64,000 nt of DNA from Saccharomycopsis malanga (lineage: Eukaryota > Ascomycota > Saccharomycetes > Ascoideales > Saccharomycopsidaceae): positions 2,232,501 through 2,296,500 of the forward strand of contig CP025324.1 in NCBI GenBank assembly GCA_004014935.1, in the 5' to 3' direction. A program made the translations under genes and the position numbers. Under the pieces are notes generated by a model. That model was not told where the DNA came from, did not search any database, and saw only the letters and a program-made list of their open reading frames with translations. How positions within the stretch are numbered: position 1 is the stretch's first letter; each line of letters starts with the position of its first letter. This document shows positions 62,648 to 64,000 of this stretch, one piece after another.

Positions 62648-64000
62648 ATGGACCAAGGAAAGAAAAGGTCATATTTTGGGATATCACCAAAACCGGAAAG
62701 TCAAGAACAAGTAGATAATTCATTGAACAAAAGAACAGCGTACAGACCACTTGGATCAAGAAGTGTTAATTTACCCTTGAATAATCTTTCAGGCAAAGAG
62801 AGTTTCAAAAAACAAACTGACGAGAAAAGCAATGCCAGAGCATCTAAAACCGTCTCGTACAATATTGTTCCAACGCTTCAGAGGACAGCCGATGACATCG
62901 ATAATCAAGTAGATCAAGTGTACTGGTCTAGCAGCAGGAAAACCATATCTCCAATAAGATCTTCTCTGCAGACTAATGTTATGAGCCAGAACCTGATGGT
63001 TAACGAGAATACTGAGATTGATGTCACAAACTTGCCCAATCTTAAGGTTGATCCGATTTCCACGCTAGAAAAAAAGTACAAGACAAACTTTGCCTTGTCG
63101 AGTCTGACGCCTTCGGGCAAGCAGAAGAAATTGCAGGGATTCATCAAAAAAAGTGACTCGCTGAAGTTTGGAATGTCAAACTCGTACACCAATGCCCCAG
63201 CGGCAAAGTCTCCGTTGTCAAAAAAGTCCAAGTCTTTAAGTTTAAATCACAGCAAGCTATTTAGCAGGAAAAATAGTGAAAAAAACAATATGACTGGTAG
63301 TAATGTAGAAGGCCCCAAAAACTCTTTGAAAGAAATCCTTTCTGAACTTCAGAACAAAACAGAACAAGACAATAATCTAGGAAACACAACATCCGAGTTG
63401 TTGGACCGTGGTATCAATATTAATGATTATCAACGAGACGATTTCAATGATGACTTTTTTGATGAGTCTTTGAATACTAGTCTTGTGGAGCCAACCATTC
63501 TCCCCAATTCTCTTTCAAACACTAAAAACACCCAAGTTCCAAATAAGATCACACAAAAAAATACTGTTTCGCCCAGTAAGAGCTCAGAGTTTGATGATGA
63601 GTTTTCTAGTGATGATGATTTTGCATTTGATGAACTACAGAAAAAAATTGATCAAAAGACAATATCTATGACCTTGGATAATAAAAATATACTGCAAAGT
63701 ACACCCAGTAAATCAGCTCCTGAAGCTAAAGCGCTTTCTCGTTTTGATTCCAGTGATTCCAGCGACTTTAGTGTAGATGAAGAAGCAGAAGAAGAACTAT
63801 TCACCAAACTTTCCCAGAAAAAGGTCGCCACGCAACTCACCCAAAGAAAGTTTTCTACGCAACAGATGACCAAAATCAAAGAGACCGATTTGGCCGGAGC
63901 AGCCATCTTTCTGAAAGACATACATGATAATGTAGAAGATCAAGAAGACAAGGATAGTTTTGCGGATGTGAATTTGGCAAAAATAGCTTTACATAGAAGT
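62648..64000 (+). CDS. DNA2: DNA replication nuclease/helicase Dna2, N-terminal part (runs off the window)
   Basis: From the ATG at 62648 there are 451 open codons to the window edge. The product begins MDQGKKRSYFGISPKP and RTAYRPLGSRSVNLPLNNLSGKES, resembling the KYAFAPINNLNGK motif region of S. cerevisiae Dna2. Next come VYWSSSRKTISPIR, matching its VIWKYSPLQRD stretch, and a long disordered Ser/Asp-rich segment. Dna2 removes long flaps on Okazaki fragments and resects breaks; its RecB-type nuclease and superfamily 1 helicase domains would lie beyond the window. The name rests on the short N-terminal similarity, disorder and the upstream MCB site. The right half is not visible, so I hold it at moderate confidence. 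Confidence 0.6.
   Translation, partial: MDQGKKRSYFGISPKPESQEQVDNSLNKRTAYRPLGSRSVNLPLNNLSGKESFKKQTDEKSNARASKTVSYNIVPTLQRTADDIDNQVDQVYWSSSRKTISPIRSSLQTNVMSQNLMVNENTEIDVTNLPNLKVDPISTLEKKYKTNFALSSLTPSGKQKKLQGFIKKSDSLKFGMSNSYTNAPAAKSPLSKKSKSLSLNHSKLFSRKNSEKNNMTGSNVEGPKNSLKEILSELQNKTEQDNNLGNTTSELLDRGININDYQRDDFNDDFFDESLNTSLVEPTILPNSLSNTKNTQVPNKITQKNTVSPSKSSEFDDEFSSDDDFAFDELQKKIDQKTISMTLDNKNILQSTPSKSAPEAKALSRFDSSDSSDFSVDEEAEEELFTKLSQKKVATQLTQRKFSTQQMTKIKETDLAGAAIFLKDIHDNVEDQEDKDSFADVNLAKIALHRS

Overview
The window is nuclear DNA of a budding yeast (Saccharomycotina). It is AT-rich and gene-dense, and almost every gene matches a Saccharomyces cerevisiae family. Short spliceosomal introns have GTATGT or GTAAGT donors, TACTAAC-type branch points and acceptors only about 7-12 nt further on. 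I read 25 protein genes, 24 complete and one cut by the right edge (DNA2). Five are hidden or badly misread by a plain ORF scan because of introns: COX7, UBC8, CMC2, LSM8 and the start of PUP3. TPS3 also needs a 23-nt first exon to gain an ATG. From memory, COX7, ROY1, TPS3 and the TatD gene lie close together on S. cerevisiae chromosome XIII, so part of the left half is an old syntenic block. CTG codons are rare and often fall in Ser-rich variable segments. That fits a CUG-Ser clade yeast but does not prove it.

Layout. 1-8 kb: a Zn2Cys6 regulator, COX7, the PSH1 ubiquitin ligase and the F-box gene ROY1. 8-19 kb: TPS3 and a TatD hydrolase share a divergent stress-type promoter; the kinases TDA1 and CMK follow. 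19-29 kb: MAK31, UBC8, PUP3, CMC2, IGO1 and PRO1. 29-41 kb: QNS1, PPE1, MDE1, LSM8, HRT2 and LCP5. 41-57 kb: a large helical-repeat protein I could not name, then SPO14 (phospholipase D) and OSH3 (oxysterol-binding protein), all on the plus strand. 57-64 kb: RAX1, an unusually long 3.5-kb gene-free region, and the N-terminal part of DNA2.

The genes are mostly housekeeping: proteasome and ubiquitin (PUP3, UBC8, PSH1, ROY1), respiration (COX7, CMC2), storage-sugar, nutrient and stress signalling (TPS3, TDA1, CMK, IGO1, PPE1), RNA processing (LSM8, LCP5), lipid signalling (SPO14, OSH3), and amino-acid and NAD metabolism (PRO1, MDE1, QNS1). There is no operon logic; neighbours are convergent, divergent or tandem.

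The most unusual content lies between genes. A dispersed repeat family has at least four clear copies and two or more worn ones. Each better copy has a tRNA-like head with Pol III A and B boxes, a shared body and an (ATT)n tail, and one copy is flanked by a clean 10-bp target duplication. This is SINE architecture, which is not what one expects in a budding yeast. Other items are a tRNA-like relic with an internal repeat, several coding and non-coding minisatellites, a strong hairpin, and a TGCAT-rich 3.5-kb intergenic region.
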